This document shows positions 16,003 to 24,406 of a stretch of DNA of 47,310 bases, in pieces (positions within the stretch are counted from its first letter, which is position 1; each line of letters opens with the position of its first letter). Origin of the DNA: Chthonomonadales bacterium (GTDB taxonomy: Bacteria; Armatimonadota; Chthonomonadetes; Chthonomonadales; CAJBBX01); assembly GCA_013360745.1 (NCBI GenBank), contig JABWBA010000018.1:1-47310 (forward strand), read 5' to 3'. The notes under the pieces are model-generated. The model was not told where the DNA came from, ran no database searches, and was given only the letters and a program-made list of their open reading frames with translations. The translations under genes were made by a program, and so were the position numbers.

Positions 16003-16484
16003 AATGTCGGGATTTCGAGATCGAAGTTGCCGAGTGGGTCCGCGAGCGTACGTCGCCTGCCCTCTCCGTGGCCATGGCCATGCACGAAAGCGGTTGCGCG
16101 AAATGCCGCGAGCTCGCTAGAACGGAACGCCAGATCCGCATCGATCTCGCGGCAGTGCCTTCGGTTGATCTGGCACGGGACCTGTGGCCTTCGGTGTTGG
16201 ACCGTCTGTACCAGCCGAAGCCTGTCCGTCATGGGTGGTTGGCGCTGACCAAGTGGGCCATGGCAGGAGTGGCCGCAGCGATCCTCGGCGTTGCGGTGTT
16301 CAAGGCGATCCAACCGCCTGCCCAGATCGCGATGGCGAAGCCGGAGGACGAAGCTCGGATCGTACGGATGATGGCGGATGCGCAGATGATTCAATATATC
16401 GAGAAGGACCTGGATACGTTCGGTATCTATAGAGGGCACGAGGCTCAACGCGCACTTCTCGTGGGGGATGTCGATCGAAAATGA
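15999..16484 (+). CDS. membrane anti-sigma factor with zinc-finger (ZAS-like) domain
   Basis: A 161-residue single-pass membrane protein. The N-terminal cytoplasmic domain has Cys3 and the HESGCAKC motif (His29, Cys33, Cys36), the H-x3-C-x2-C signature of zinc anti-sigma factors that clamp ECF sigma factors. One membrane helix follows at about 80-104 (WLALTKWAMAGVAAAILGVAV), then a short extracytoplasmic domain rich in Asp/Glu/Met. Overlaps the sigma gene by four bases and the next gene by four bases (both ATGA), so the three are translationally linked. Likely partner: the sigma factor just upstream, released when the sensor domain receives a signal. Confidence 0.83.
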   Translation: MKCRDFEIEVAEWVRERTSPALSVAMAMHESGCAKCRELARTERQIRIDLAAVPSVDLARDLWPSVLDRLYQPKPVRHGWLALTKWAMAGVAAAILGVAVFKAIQPPAQIAMAKPEDEARIVRMMADAQMIQYIEKDLDTFGIYRGHEAQRALLVGDVDRK

Positions 16485-17005
16485 AGCTCCCGTGGGCGAT
16501 CACCGTTGTCGCCGTGTCGACTGCTCTCCTTGTCCAACCCTATGGGCAGGCGCTGGGCCAGGACGATACTGGCCGACGCCCGTCTGGCCGGAGCCAGATC
16601 CGTCCAGGGCCGCCCGGTTTCTCCGAAGCCGAAAAGGAAAAGGCGCGTATTCGCGTCGGGATGTCCAAAGAGCAGCAACAGCAACTCGAATCGCTCTTCG
16701 TCGAGACCAGCAAGAAATCGCAGGATCTTTATGAGCAGATCATGGCGAAACACATGGAGCTGAATCGGGTGTACGACGAGTACGATTTCGACCGTAAGCG
16801 TGAGAGCGCGCTGATCCGGGAGATCTCCCGGCTGCGGGAGCGCTTGCTCCGGGTACACGCCGACTCCGAGGTGCGGGTCCGCCGCATCCTAACGCGTGAG
16901 CAGCATGAACGGCTTCGGGCGATGATGAAGGAGTTCATGGGGTTCACCAGAAAGGGCAGGCGCGAGTACGGATCTCCCCCCGGGTCGTCCTCCAGGAACC
17001 CCTGA
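16481..17005 (+). CDS. CpxP/Spy-like periplasmic sensor or chaperone
   Basis: A 174-residue exported protein: signal peptide of about 27 residues (AITVVAVSTALLVQPYGQALG) and an all-helical, highly charged mature region. GMSKEQQQQLESLF and ILTREQHERLRAMM resemble the paired LTxxQ motifs of the CpxP/Spy/CnrX superfamily, in which dimeric helical hairpins bind misfolded proteins or metals. The third gene of the sigma/anti-sigma operon, so it is likely the extracytoplasmic signal sensor for that pair, comparable to CnrX with CnrY/CnrH. Metal ligands like those of CnrX are not obvious. The function is inferred from fold-type and context. Confidence 0.75.
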   Translation: MKLPWAITVVAVSTALLVQPYGQALGQDDTGRRPSGRSQIRPGPPGFSEAEKEKARIRVGMSKEQQQQLESLFVETSKKSQDLYEQIMAKHMELNRVYDEYDFDRKRESALIREISRLRERLLRVHADSEVRVRRILTREQHERLRAMMKEFMGFTRKGRREYGSPPGSSSRNP

Positions 17006-17032
17006 GCGCATCAACATAAGCGGGTCCGCTGT

Positions 17033-17275
17033 TCAGTGCGGTTGGCCGACCTCCCAGATAATCTCCCGTATGCCGGGCTTCTGGCGGAGGATCTTTCGGA
17101 TAATGTCCGCTTCTCGTTCGAGGTCGACTTCAGGATGGGTTCGGAGATGTTTCAGGAGCCCGCGGACGTATACGATTCCATGCATCACTCGGACATCGAC
17201 CATCGTGGTGTCGATATACCGTCGAGCCAACTCGCGCTGGACCATCCGGGTCTGAGCGGAATCACCACTTGCCAT
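17033..17275 (-). CDS. small BON-like domain protein
   Basis: An 80-residue soluble protein. The order RMVQRELARRYIDTTMVDVR, HGIVYVRGLL, then an insert (RTHPEVDLEREADI), and IRKILRQKPGIREIIWEV follows the alpha-beta-beta-alpha-beta plan of BON domains, which usually bind membranes or mediate association. Unlike most BON proteins it has no signal peptide. The ATG at 17275 is fixed by AAGGAGG seven bases upstream; nine more codons are open 5' but unnecessary. It is convergent with the sigma operon, with only 27 bases between stops. The function is unknown. Confidence 0.7.
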   Translation of the reverse strand: MASGDSAQTRMVQRELARRYIDTTMVDVRVMHGIVYVRGLLKHLRTHPEVDLEREADIIRKILRQKPGIREIIWEVGQPH

Positions 17276-17523
17276 GCCCTTGCCTCCTTCGGCAAGACGC
17301 ATCGCCAGGGCCTCGTGTGCGATGAAAGACCGGGCTCTGGCCGCACACCTGCGTCCTTGCCAATAACCTGGTCGCGCCTGGCGTAACCCCGCCTCTCGCC
17401 AATACGCTATCGATATAGACGAACATTCCGAGGACAGGTTTCACAGGGCGTGAGTCCGATGCCGCGATGCTCGGCCGGTTGTTCCTAAGGTACATTGACG
17501 GATCAATGATAAGGCGGCCAACG

Positions 17524-18585
17524 ATGGTGCGACCATTTCGATTACTCCCCGTGCTTGTATGGCTGATCGCAGAAAGCGCTTCTGCGACCGCACAGCCAGA
17601 GGACCTGCAGAAGCTCTTCAAAACCGAGCTCGGACTGGCGGCGACGAAGCTAAAGCTCAAGCCCGACAGCCTCGATGACGATGTAGGGCTGGCGGTCGTC
17701 TGCTCCGGCGTCTCATGGCGCCCTTCAGCAGGCGGGTTCGAGCTCTTTACGGGCGCTGGTTCGAGACTCGCCTATACCGGCTGGCAGGGTCGGTATCAAG
17801 GCTGGCAGGCCGCGAGATCGAGCCGCGATGAGCTGGCTCGCTTTGCCTTCGCGTTCTCGCTAGTCGTATCGCCGGGCGGCGCCAGAGAGGAAGTCCGGCA
17901 AGAGGCATACGCGGATGTCGACCGATATGGCGACGGTTGGACGCGCGTTCTCGTTGGCGTGATGGGGGCCGATGACCGCATACCCTTCCTGCACACCCTT
18001 GCCTATAGCGCCGCGGACCTCCTTGTGCTGCGCGCTGATCCCCGCGACTTCCCACTGTTCGTCTCCATGGCCGGCTCAGCCGACAAATATCTGAAGAGCA
18101 GGGGTATTACCGCGCTGGGGGTTCTGTGCTGGACCGAACGACCGACATGGAAATCGTCCATCGTCGGATTCCGATTCGAACCCGGGGACGTCGCGATCAG
18201 CGCACGCCTGCGGAGTATGTGCCACGAACTGATCGTCGATGCAGCCGACGATCGCTCCTACCGTGTTCGGGCTGCCGCAGCCCTGGCGATGGGGATGGCC
18301 GGCTTCGATGACGCGCCGGAGAGGCTCCAGCGGTTGTTGCGCGACAAGGCGTATCTGAGCTACGCCGGCAGCGAAAAAGGGATCCGTCAGATCGTCTTCC
18401 CGGTTCGGGCTACGGCCGCGGCCGCTCTTCAGCGCTTTGGCTATCCGGCGACAGCAGGCGGCGGCGTCTTGCGAGACAAGGAGCTCAAAGCCGCGACTAG
18501 AGGCGGCAAGGATGTGACCCACGACACGAAGGGGCTGAAACGGGGTATGTCCAGCGATATCCGGTTCCATAACTGGGAATGGTAA
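17524..18585 (+). CDS. secreted protein of unknown function with HEAT-like helical C-terminal part
   Basis: A 353-residue protein that I do not recognise. Residues 1-22 form a signal peptide (FRLLPVLVWLIAESASA). The rest has no transmembrane segment. Residues about 150-310 contain paired helices with ALGV, RVRAAAALAMGMAGFDDAPERL and RATAAAALQRFG stretches, reminiscent of HEAT or PBS-lyase repeats, which serve protein-protein contacts. The last 40 residues are basic and probably disordered. Start 17524 is chosen because AAGGCGG lies just upstream; ATGs at 17467 and 17506 are in frame. Flanked by the BON-like gene (divergent) and a URO-D-like gene 48 bases downstream on the same strand; no functional link is obvious. 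Confidence 0.65.
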   Translation: MVRPFRLLPVLVWLIAESASATAQPEDLQKLFKTELGLAATKLKLKPDSLDDDVGLAVVCSGVSWRPSAGGFELFTGAGSRLAYTGWQGRYQGWQAARSSRDELARFAFAFSLVVSPGGAREEVRQEAYADVDRYGDGWTRVLVGVMGADDRIPFLHTLAYSAADLLVLRADPRDFPLFVSMAGSADKYLKSRGITALGVLCWTERPTWKSSIVGFRFEPGDVAISARLRSMCHELIVDAADDRSYRVRAAAALAMGMAGFDDAPERLQRLLRDKAYLSYAGSEKGIRQIVFPVRATAAAALQRFGYPATAGGGVLRDKELKAATRGGKDVTHDTKGLKRGMSSDIRFHNWEW

Positions 18586-18633
18586 GCGTACGATAACGGT
18601 CACGGATCACGCCTGACGCCGGAGGATCAGACC

Positions 18634-19674
18634 ATGAGCTACGAGATCGGGATGGCCGCCATGCGTCTGGAGATGGCGGAACGAATCGGCCATACGGAAT
18701 ACCACTCCAACTACGCCTTGATCAGGGCCGTAACCGGGAAGGAGCCGACCACCGACCCCGACGCGTGGCGCGCCTTCAACGACGCCTGGGAAATCGATCT
18801 GATCTGGTCTACCAACGACGGCCCGACGGACTGGGCGCTCCGTGGACGGGTTACCGATATGGGGCACGCCGAGTTCCTGGAGCACGGCGCCGATTGGCGG
18901 GACACGGTGACGTGTCCGTTTGCGACGGTCGATGAGGTGCTCGCGTTCGACGCGGTCTCGGAATACGGGCTGCCCGACTTCGAGGAGCTGGTTCGGTTCT
19001 ACGAGCAGGCGCATCGATCAGCGCAGACGGCCAATCCAAACCAGATTCATACGGCGGGATACTACAAGACGATTATCTCCGGAGCCATTCAGGCGTTTGG
19101 ATGGGATATGCTGCTGGCGGCCGCGGCGGACCGCGCGGGCTTCGCACGGGTGCTGGACAGCTTTTTCGAACTTGCCGCGCACCATTTCCGCGCGTGGGCC
19201 CGAACATCGGCGCCGGTCTTTATCGATCATGACGACTTCGTCTGGTCGGCAGGAGCGTTCATGAGTCCGGCCTTCTACCGCGCCGAGATCATCCCGCGCT
19301 ACCGTCGTCTCTGGCAGATCCTGCATGAAGCGGGCAAGACGGTTCTCTTCTGCTCCGACGGCGATTGGTCCATCTTTATCGACGACATCGCCGAGGCCGG
19401 CGCTGATGGGTTCATTTTCGAGCCGACCACGGATCTGGAGCACATCGTCCGCCGGTACGGGCAAACGCACGTCATCGTCGGCTCAAAGGTCGACTGCCGC
19501 ACCCTGACCTTCGGCGACAAAGAAGAGATCGCTGCTGAGGTGCGCGCCACCCTGGGGCTGGCGCAAGCCTGCCCCGGCTTTATGGTCGCTGTCGGCAACC
19601 ATATCCCCAGCAATGTCCCGGTCGACAACGCCCTCTGGTACTTCGACTGTCTCCGATCCGGATGGCGCCGATAG
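18634..19674 (+). CDS. uroporphyrinogen decarboxylase (URO-D) superfamily protein, MtaA-like
   Basis: A 346-residue TIM-barrel protein of the URO-D superfamily, which includes HemE and the corrinoid methyltransferases MtaA/MtbA. It shows ISGAIQAFGWDML, HDDFVWSAGAFMSPAFYRAEI, CSDGDWSIFIDDIAEAGADG and an ending like the family (GLAQACPGFMVAVGNHIPSN). It lacks the N-terminal RxPVWxMRQAGR signature of true HemE, so heme synthesis is unlikely. Such proteins in catabolic contexts are thought to be demethylases or methyltransferases. GGAGGATC precedes the ATG. No corrinoid protein gene is visible. Substrate unknown. Confidence 0.83.
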   Translation: MSYEIGMAAMRLEMAERIGHTEYHSNYALIRAVTGKEPTTDPDAWRAFNDAWEIDLIWSTNDGPTDWALRGRVTDMGHAEFLEHGADWRDTVTCPFATVDEVLAFDAVSEYGLPDFEELVRFYEQAHRSAQTANPNQIHTAGYYKTIISGAIQAFGWDMLLAAAADRAGFARVLDSFFELAAHHFRAWARTSAPVFIDHDDFVWSAGAFMSPAFYRAEIIPRYRRLWQILHEAGKTVLFCSDGDWSIFIDDIAEAGADGFIFEPTTDLEHIVRRYGQTHVIVGSKVDCRTLTFGDKEEIAAEVRATLGLAQACPGFMVAVGNHIPSNVPVDNALWYFDCLRSGWRR

Positions 19675-19748
19675 GGGCGCTTGCGGATCGGTCGGTCAGG
19701 TATAACGATACCGAGATAACGTTAGCTGACTGTAAAGGAGACGCCGCG

Positions 19749-19943
19749 ATGCCCATGTACGAATACCGCTGTGATGCGTGCGGCGAGCGCTTTTCCCTTC
19801 TTCAGCCGATGAGCGCGCCGCGCGACGGCAACCCCTGCCCCGTGTGCGGTGACACCCGCACCCGACGGGTGATGTCCAGCTTCGCCACATCGGCTGCCGA
19901 CGGCGGCGGCGGATGCGGCCCCGGCAGCGGTGCCTTCCGCTGA
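19749..19943 (+). CDS. FmdB family zinc-ribbon protein
   Basis: A 64-residue protein with the FmdB (CxxC_CxxC_SSSS) pattern: MYEYRCDACGERFSLLQPM, then CPVCGDTRTRRVMSSF, giving two CxxC knuckles that hold one zinc, and a Gly-rich C-terminal tail (GGGGCGPGSG). FmdB proteins are putative regulators found in many bacteria; the function is not established. AAAGGAG lies nine bases before the ATG; a longer open frame overlapping the URO-D-like gene is rejected. Confidence 0.9.
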   Translation: MPMYEYRCDACGERFSLLQPMSAPRDGNPCPVCGDTRTRRVMSSFATSAADGGGGCGPGSGAFR

Positions 19944-19955
19944 GCGAACTAGATA

Positions 19956-19976
19956 GGTCCGGCCGGGCGCCGGACC
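19956..19976 (+). other. perfect 8-bp hairpin upstream of nuoB
   Basis: GGTCCGGC (19956-19963) and GCCGGACC (19969-19976) form a GC-rich stem with a five-base loop between fmdB and nuoB. There is no T-tract, so it is not a standard terminator; it may stabilise or attenuate the nuoB transcript. Function unproven. Confidence 0.4.
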
Positions 19977-20010
19977 ACCCAACAGAATAACATCCAAAAT
20001 GGAGCGCTAG

Positions 20011-20562
20011 ATGGCTCGATCCATCGTTGAGATAGCCGTTCACGACTCTACCGCCGCCTCGCCGATTGCCGGGCACGGCGGGGCGCCGTTCGTCTTCGCC
20101 AGGCTCGAAGAGCTGGTGAACTGGGGCCGACGCAACAGCCTCTGGCCTCTGGGATTCGGCCTCGCCTGCTGCGCCATCGAGATGATGGCCACCGTGGCCT
20201 CCCGCTTCGACATCGCGCGGTTCGGCTCCGAGGTTTTCCGATCCTCACCTCGCCAGGCCGATGTGATGATCGTCGCTGGACGGGTCTCGACCAAGATGGG
20301 CCCTGTGCTGCGACAGCTGTACGATCAGATGGCGAACCCGAAATGGGTGATCTCGATGGGAGCGTGCGCTTCGTCGGGCGGGTTCTACAACAACTACGCA
20401 ATCATCCAGGGCGTGGATCAGATCGTTCCGGTCGATGTCTACGTGCCCGGTTGCCCGCCCAGCCCCGATGCTCTACTCTACGGGGTGATGAAGCTGCAGG
20501 AGAAGATCAAGGCCGAAGGCTCAGGGAAGGTGCTGGAGTTCCCGGGCAGGGTGAGCGTCTGA
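20011..20562 (+). CDS. nuoB: NADH-quinone oxidoreductase subunit B
   Basis: The 183-residue peripheral-arm subunit of respiratory Complex I that holds cluster N2, next to the quinone site. All four cluster cysteines are visible: the adjacent pair in [19 protein letters not shown] and [11 protein letters not shown]. The surrounding [21 protein letters not shown] segment is typical. GGAG precedes the ATG by eight bases. nuoI follows four bases after the stop, and no other nuo genes are in the window. Confidence 0.95.
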   Translation: MARSIVEIAVHDSTAASPIAGHGGAPFVFARLEELVNWGRRNSLWPLGFGLACCAIEMMATVASRFDIARFGSEVFRSSPRQADVMIVAGRVSTKMGPVLRQLYDQMANPKWVISMGACASSGGFYNNYAIIQGVDQIVPVDVYVPGCPPSPDALLYGVMKLQEKIKAEGSGKVLEFPGRVSV

Positions 20563-20566
20563 GCCG

Positions 20567-21106
20567 ATGATGAACCCGATACGCCTCACCAGAGACGTCC
20601 TGACGCCGATCGGCAAGGGCCTCGGCGTTACGATCAGCCATCTGGGCAAGATGCTCGGCACGAGAGGCCGTGCGAAGTTCACCGTAGAGTATCCGGAGGA
20701 GCGGCGGGAGCAGTTCCCGCGAACGCGATGGCGACATTACCTGACCCGCTACGAGAACGGCCTGGAGAAGTGCATTGGATGCAGCCTCTGCGCCGGCGCC
20801 TGCCCCGCCCGATGCATCTACGTCGAGGCCGCTGATAATACCGATCATGCCCGCTTCTCGCCTGGCGAACGCTACGCGGCGCGATACGAGATCAACATGC
20901 TTCGCTGCGTCTTCTGCGGCTATTGTCAGGAAGCGTGCCCGACGGGCGCCATCGTACTGCGCAAAGAGTTCGAGCTTGCCGATTACGATCGGAAGGACTT
21001 CCTGTACACCAAGCAGATGCTGCTGGAGCCCATACCCATCCGCCCTCGGCAAGTTCGCGCCAGTGACGAGGCGCCTAAGGCCGCTCCTCGTTCCGAAGCT
21101 GCCTGA
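20567..21106 (+). CDS. nuoI: NADH-quinone oxidoreductase subunit I
   Basis: The 179-residue ferredoxin-like Complex I subunit that carries clusters N6a and N6b. Two CxxCxxCxxxCP motifs are present: [12 protein letters not shown] and [12 protein letters not shown], with the conserved YEINMLRC link. The basic N-terminus and the [12 protein letters not shown] segment match the family. It forms a pair with nuoB. Its last 32 bases overlap the 3' end of acnA on the opposite strand; the C-terminal tail ([16 protein letters not shown]) is low complexity and probably dispensable. Confidence 0.95.
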   Translation: MMNPIRLTRDVLTPIGKGLGVTISHLGKMLGTRGRAKFTVEYPEERREQFPRTRWRHYLTRYENGLEKCIGCSLCAGACPARCIYVEAADNTDHARFSPGERYAARYEINMLRCVFCGYCQEACPTGAIVLRKEFELADYDRKDFLYTKQMLLEPIPIRPRQVRASDEAPKAAPRSEAA

Positions 21107-23744
21107 GGACGTACTGCAGGATGCCTCCGTGTCGGTAGTAGTCGGCTTCACGCGGCGTATCGATGCGGAGGCGCGCCTGAAACACGCATTCGCGGCCGTC
21201 GGCTGAGACCGCACGGACCCTCACTCTCGGCTTCGAGGACCCGACCGAACCGAGCGCCTCCTCCAGTCCGGTAATATCGAACGTTTCCTCGCCCGTCAGG
21301 CCCAGCCTCGCCGCCGTGTCCTCGCCTTCATATTCGAGAGGGGCGATTCCCATCCCTACGAGATTGGAGCGATGGATCCGCTCGTACGTCTCTGCCAGCG
21401 CCGCGCGCACCCCTAGCAGATAGGGGCCTTTCGCCGCCCAGTCGCGACTGGAGCCCGATCCGTATTCCTTCCCTGCAAGAACAATGAGCGGGGTTCCGGA
21501 CGCCGCGTATCGTTCCGCCGCTTCGTACACCGATAGTACGTCGCCGGTGGGCAGGTGGGTCGTCACGCCTCCTTCGGCGCCGAGCGCAAGCCGATTGCGG
21601 ATGCGCACGTTGGCGAAGGTGCCCCGCACCATAACGGCATCGTGCCCTCGTCGCGAACCGTAGGAGTTGAACTCGCTCGGCGCGATGCCATGATCCGTCA
21701 GCCAGGCGCCGGCCGGGGAGTCCCGCCGAATGCTGCCCGCAGGTGAGATGTGATCGGTGGTGATGCTGTCGCCAAGAACCAGGAGAGCACGGGCGCCGAC
21801 CAGATCGTTCACCCGTGCGTCGGGCTCTGCGGTGAGCCCGTCGAAATACGGAGGCTTTTTGACATAGGTTGACGAGGGGTTCCAGGCGTACCGGGCCGAC
21901 GCCGTCTCGGGTACCGCGCGCCATTCTTCGCCCCCCTCATACACCTCAGCGTACTGGCTCCGGTAGAGGCCGTCCGTGACCTGCTGCGCTACCACCTGCG
22001 CCACTTCCTCCTCCGAAGGCCAGATATCCCGCAGGAAGATCGGCGTGCCGTCGGCTCCCTGGCAGAGCGGTTCGGTCAGCAGATTGACGGTAACGGAGCC
22101 GGCCAGAGCGTAGGCGACGACAAGAGGGGGCGACATGAGATAGTTGGCCCGGACATCCTGCTGCACCCGCCCCTCGAAGTTGCGATTGCCGGACAGCACG
22201 CTGGCGACCACCAGCGAATCCTGGTCGATCGCGGCGGCCACCTCCTCCGGCAGGGGACCGGAGTTGCCGATGCATGTCGTACACCCGTAGCCGACCACGT
22301 AGAATCCGACCTCGGCCAGCGGCTCCAGCAGTCCCGCTCCCTGCAGGTACTCGGTCACAACCCGACTGCCTGGGGCAAGGCTTGCCTTGACCCACGGTCT
22401 GGGCTTCAATCCCCGGCTTGCGGCGTTTCTGGCGAGAAGCCCTGCGGCAACCATCACCGACGGGTTTGAGGTGTTCGTACAGCTCGTGATCGCGGCGATG
22501 GCGATGTCCCCGTCGTCCAGACCGATCGGGTTCTGATGCGGAACCGCATCCGCCCCTCCCTTCCGGAGGCCCGGCAGCGCCGTCGCAAAGGACGAGGCTA
22601 CTTGATCGAGCGGCACCCGATCCTGCGGGCGTCGAGGCCCGGCCACAGACGGTACGATCGTCGAGAGATCGAGGCGCAGCACCGCGGAGTACTCCGGCTC
22701 GGGTGCGTCCTCGGTCCAGAACAGCCCCTGCGCCCTTAGATAGGCCTCGACAATCGCAATGTGGGCCTCGTCCCTTCCCGTATTCCGTAGATACCGCAGC
22801 GTCTCACTGTCGACCGGGAAGAAGCCGCATGTTGCGCCGTACTCCGGCGCCATGTTGGCGATGGTGGCGCGATCCGCCAGCGAGAGTGACGCGGCTCCGG
22901 GGCCGATGTACTCGACGAACTGACCGACGACGCCATGGGCGCGGAGCATCTGGGTAATGGTGAGAACCAGATCCGTGGCGGTGGACCCCGCGGGCAGCGC
23001 CCCCTCCATCCGGACGGCCACCACCCGGGGCACGAGCATCGAAATGGGCTGCCCGAGCATCGCGGCCTCAGCCTCGATCCCCCCAACCCCCCAGCCGAGC
23101 ACGCCCAGACCGTTGACCATGGTCGTATGCGAGTCGGTGCCGACGACGGTATCGGGATACAGCGTTCCGTCCGAGGTATCGAACACCACCCGGGCCAGGT
23201 GCTCGATATTGACCTGATGGACGATCCCCGTGCTCGGGGGGACCACCTTCATGTTGCGGAACGCCCGCTGGCCCCATTTTAGAAACGCATACCGTTCTCC
23301 GTTCCGTTCGTATTCCCGCTCGACGTTCTGGCGAAGCGATTCCGGCGTTCCGTATCGGTCGACCTGAACCGAATGGTCGATGACGAGCTCAACCGGCACG
23401 AGGGGGTTGATCCGCTCGGGATCGCCGCCAAGGTCGGCCATCGCATCCCGCATCGCCGCGAGATCCACGACACAGGGAACGCCGGTAAAATCCTGCAGGA
23501 TCACCCTCGCGGGACGGAACGCCACCTCGTCGGCGGGCTCGGCGGCCGGATCCCAACCGAGGATGGCAGAGGCCTCGCGATCGTCCGGGGTCTCCGCCCC
23601 CCGAACGACGTTCTCCAGCAGGATGCGAAGGGAATAGGGCAAGCGGCTCATCTCGGCCGGGCTCGCCAGCTTATGCAGCGCGACATAGCGCCTCGGCTTG
23701 CCCGCGCAATCCAGCGCCTCGTATCGATCATCCCGTTTTGTCAT
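21075..23744 (-). CDS. acnA: aconitate hydratase (AcnA type)
   Basis: An 889-residue TCA-cycle enzyme that isomerises citrate and isocitrate through cis-aconitate. Iron-sulfur ligands are in [11 protein letters not shown] and [10 protein letters not shown]. Active-site stretches include [54 protein letters not shown] and [16 protein letters not shown]. Length and domain order match AcnA/IRP1-type aconitases, not AcnB. The start ATG overlaps the stop of the DedA gene (ATGA), so it ends a tightly packed operon. The 3' end overlaps nuoI by 32 bases on the opposite strand. Confidence 0.97.
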   Translation of the reverse strand: MTKRDDRYEALDCAGKPRRYVALHKLASPAEMSRLPYSLRILLENVVRGAETPDDREASAILGWDPAAEPADEVAFRPARVILQDFTGVPCVVDLAAMRDAMADLGGDPERINPLVPVELVIDHSVQVDRYGTPESLRQNVEREYERNGERYAFLKWGQRAFRNMKVVPPSTGIVHQVNIEHLARVVFDTSDGTLYPDTVVGTDSHTTMVNGLGVLGWGVGGIEAEAAMLGQPISMLVPRVVAVRMEGALPAGSTATDLVLTITQMLRAHGVVGQFVEYIGPGAASLSLADRATIANMAPEYGATCGFFPVDSETLRYLRNTGRDEAHIAIVEAYLRAQGLFWTEDAPEPEYSAVLRLDLSTIVPSVAGPRRPQDRVPLDQVASSFATALPGLRKGGADAVPHQNPIGLDDGDIAIAAITSCTNTSNPSVMVAAGLLARNAASRGLKPRPWVKASLAPGSRVVTEYLQGAGLLEPLAEVGFYVVGYGCTTCIGNSGPLPEEVAAAIDQDSLVVASVLSGNRNFEGRVQQDVRANYLMSPPLVVAYALAGSVTVNLLTEPLCQGADGTPIFLRDIWPSEEEVAQVVAQQVTDGLYRSQYAEVYEGGEEWRAVPETASARYAWNPSSTYVKKPPYFDGLTAEPDARVNDLVGARALLVLGDSITTDHISPAGSIRRDSPAGAWLTDHGIAPSEFNSYGSRRGHDAVMVRGTFANVRIRNRLALGAEGGVTTHLPTGDVLSVYEAAERYAASGTPLIVLAGKEYGSGSSRDWAAKGPYLLGVRAALAETYERIHRSNLVGMGIAPLEYEGEDTAARLGLTGEETFDITGLEEALGSVGSSKPRVRVRAVSADGRECVFQARLRIDTPREADYYRHGGILQYVLRQLRNEERP

Positions 23745-24406
23745 ACTCTATCTCCTTCTACGATCTCGTGGGTCGGCTGGCTGCGACGATGCTTCACGAA
23801 CTCCACGATCGCAGGCAGCACCGAGATAACGATGATCATCAGCACGGCGAGACTGAAGTTCTCCCGCACTACCTTGAGGCTGCCGAAGTAGTAGCCGCCC
23901 ACTGCGCAAACGAAAAGCCACAGGCTCGTGGCCGCAAGACTGTAGCTGAGAAAGCGTGGATAGGTCATTGCGCCGATGCCCGCCACGAACGGCGTGAACG
24001 TGCGGACGATCGGCACGAATCGGGCCATGATGATCGTCTTTCCCCCGTACCGCTCGAAGAACGCATGGGTTCGATCGAGATGCTGACGGTTCAACCAGCG
24101 CGACTTCTCCGAACGGAGCAGCTTCGGCCCCAGCAGCCGGCCGAACCAGTAGTTGCAGTTATCGCCCGCGAACGCCGCCCCCCCGAGGGTCAGGAGCACC
24201 CACTGCAGTTCCAGCGAGCCTCGACCGGCGAGCGCACCCGCTGCAAACAGAAGGGAATCGCCCGGCAGGAACGGCGTCACGACGAGACCGGTCTCGCAAA
24301 AGACGATAACGAACAGGATCGCGTAGGTCCAGCTCCCATAATCGCGGAAGACACCGTCCAGATGCCGGTCGAGGTGCAGAATGAGGTCGATGAAATCCCC
24401 GATCAT
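23741..24406 (-). CDS. DedA family membrane protein
   Basis: A 221-residue integral membrane protein of the DedA/VTT family, which affects proton motive force, drug resistance and undecaprenyl or phospholipid recycling. Visible motifs are FCETGLVVTPFLPGDSLLFAAGALA (read in parts), GDNCNYWFGRLLG, and the re-entrant-loop sequence ARFVPIVRTFTPFVAGIGAM, in which Arg residues are conserved. Four to six membrane segments are predicted by eye. The true start is ATG 24406, overlapping the glycosyltransferase stop (ATGA); a longer frame upstream is inside that gene. It is followed by acnA with a second ATGA overlap. Confidence 0.92.
   Translation of the reverse strand: MIGDFIDLILHLDRHLDGVFRDYGSWTYAILFVIVFCETGLVVTPFLPGDSLLFAAGALAGRGSLELQWVLLTLGGAAFAGDNCNYWFGRLLGPKLLRSEKSRWLNRQHLDRTHAFFERYGGKTIIMARFVPIVRTFTPFVAGIGAMTYPRFLSYSLAATSLWLFVCAVGGYYFGSLKVVRENFSLAVLMIIVISVLPAIVEFVKHRRSQPTHEIVEGDRV

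Noticed and set aside
17495-17500. TTGACG as a -35 box for the secreted helical-repeat protein
   Set aside because: No -10 box lies 16-19 bases downstream, where the start codon of the gene already is.
19956-19976. Terminator after fmdB
   Set aside because: The hairpin is perfect but lacks a T-tract and lies just before nuoB; kept only as a hairpin of unknown role.
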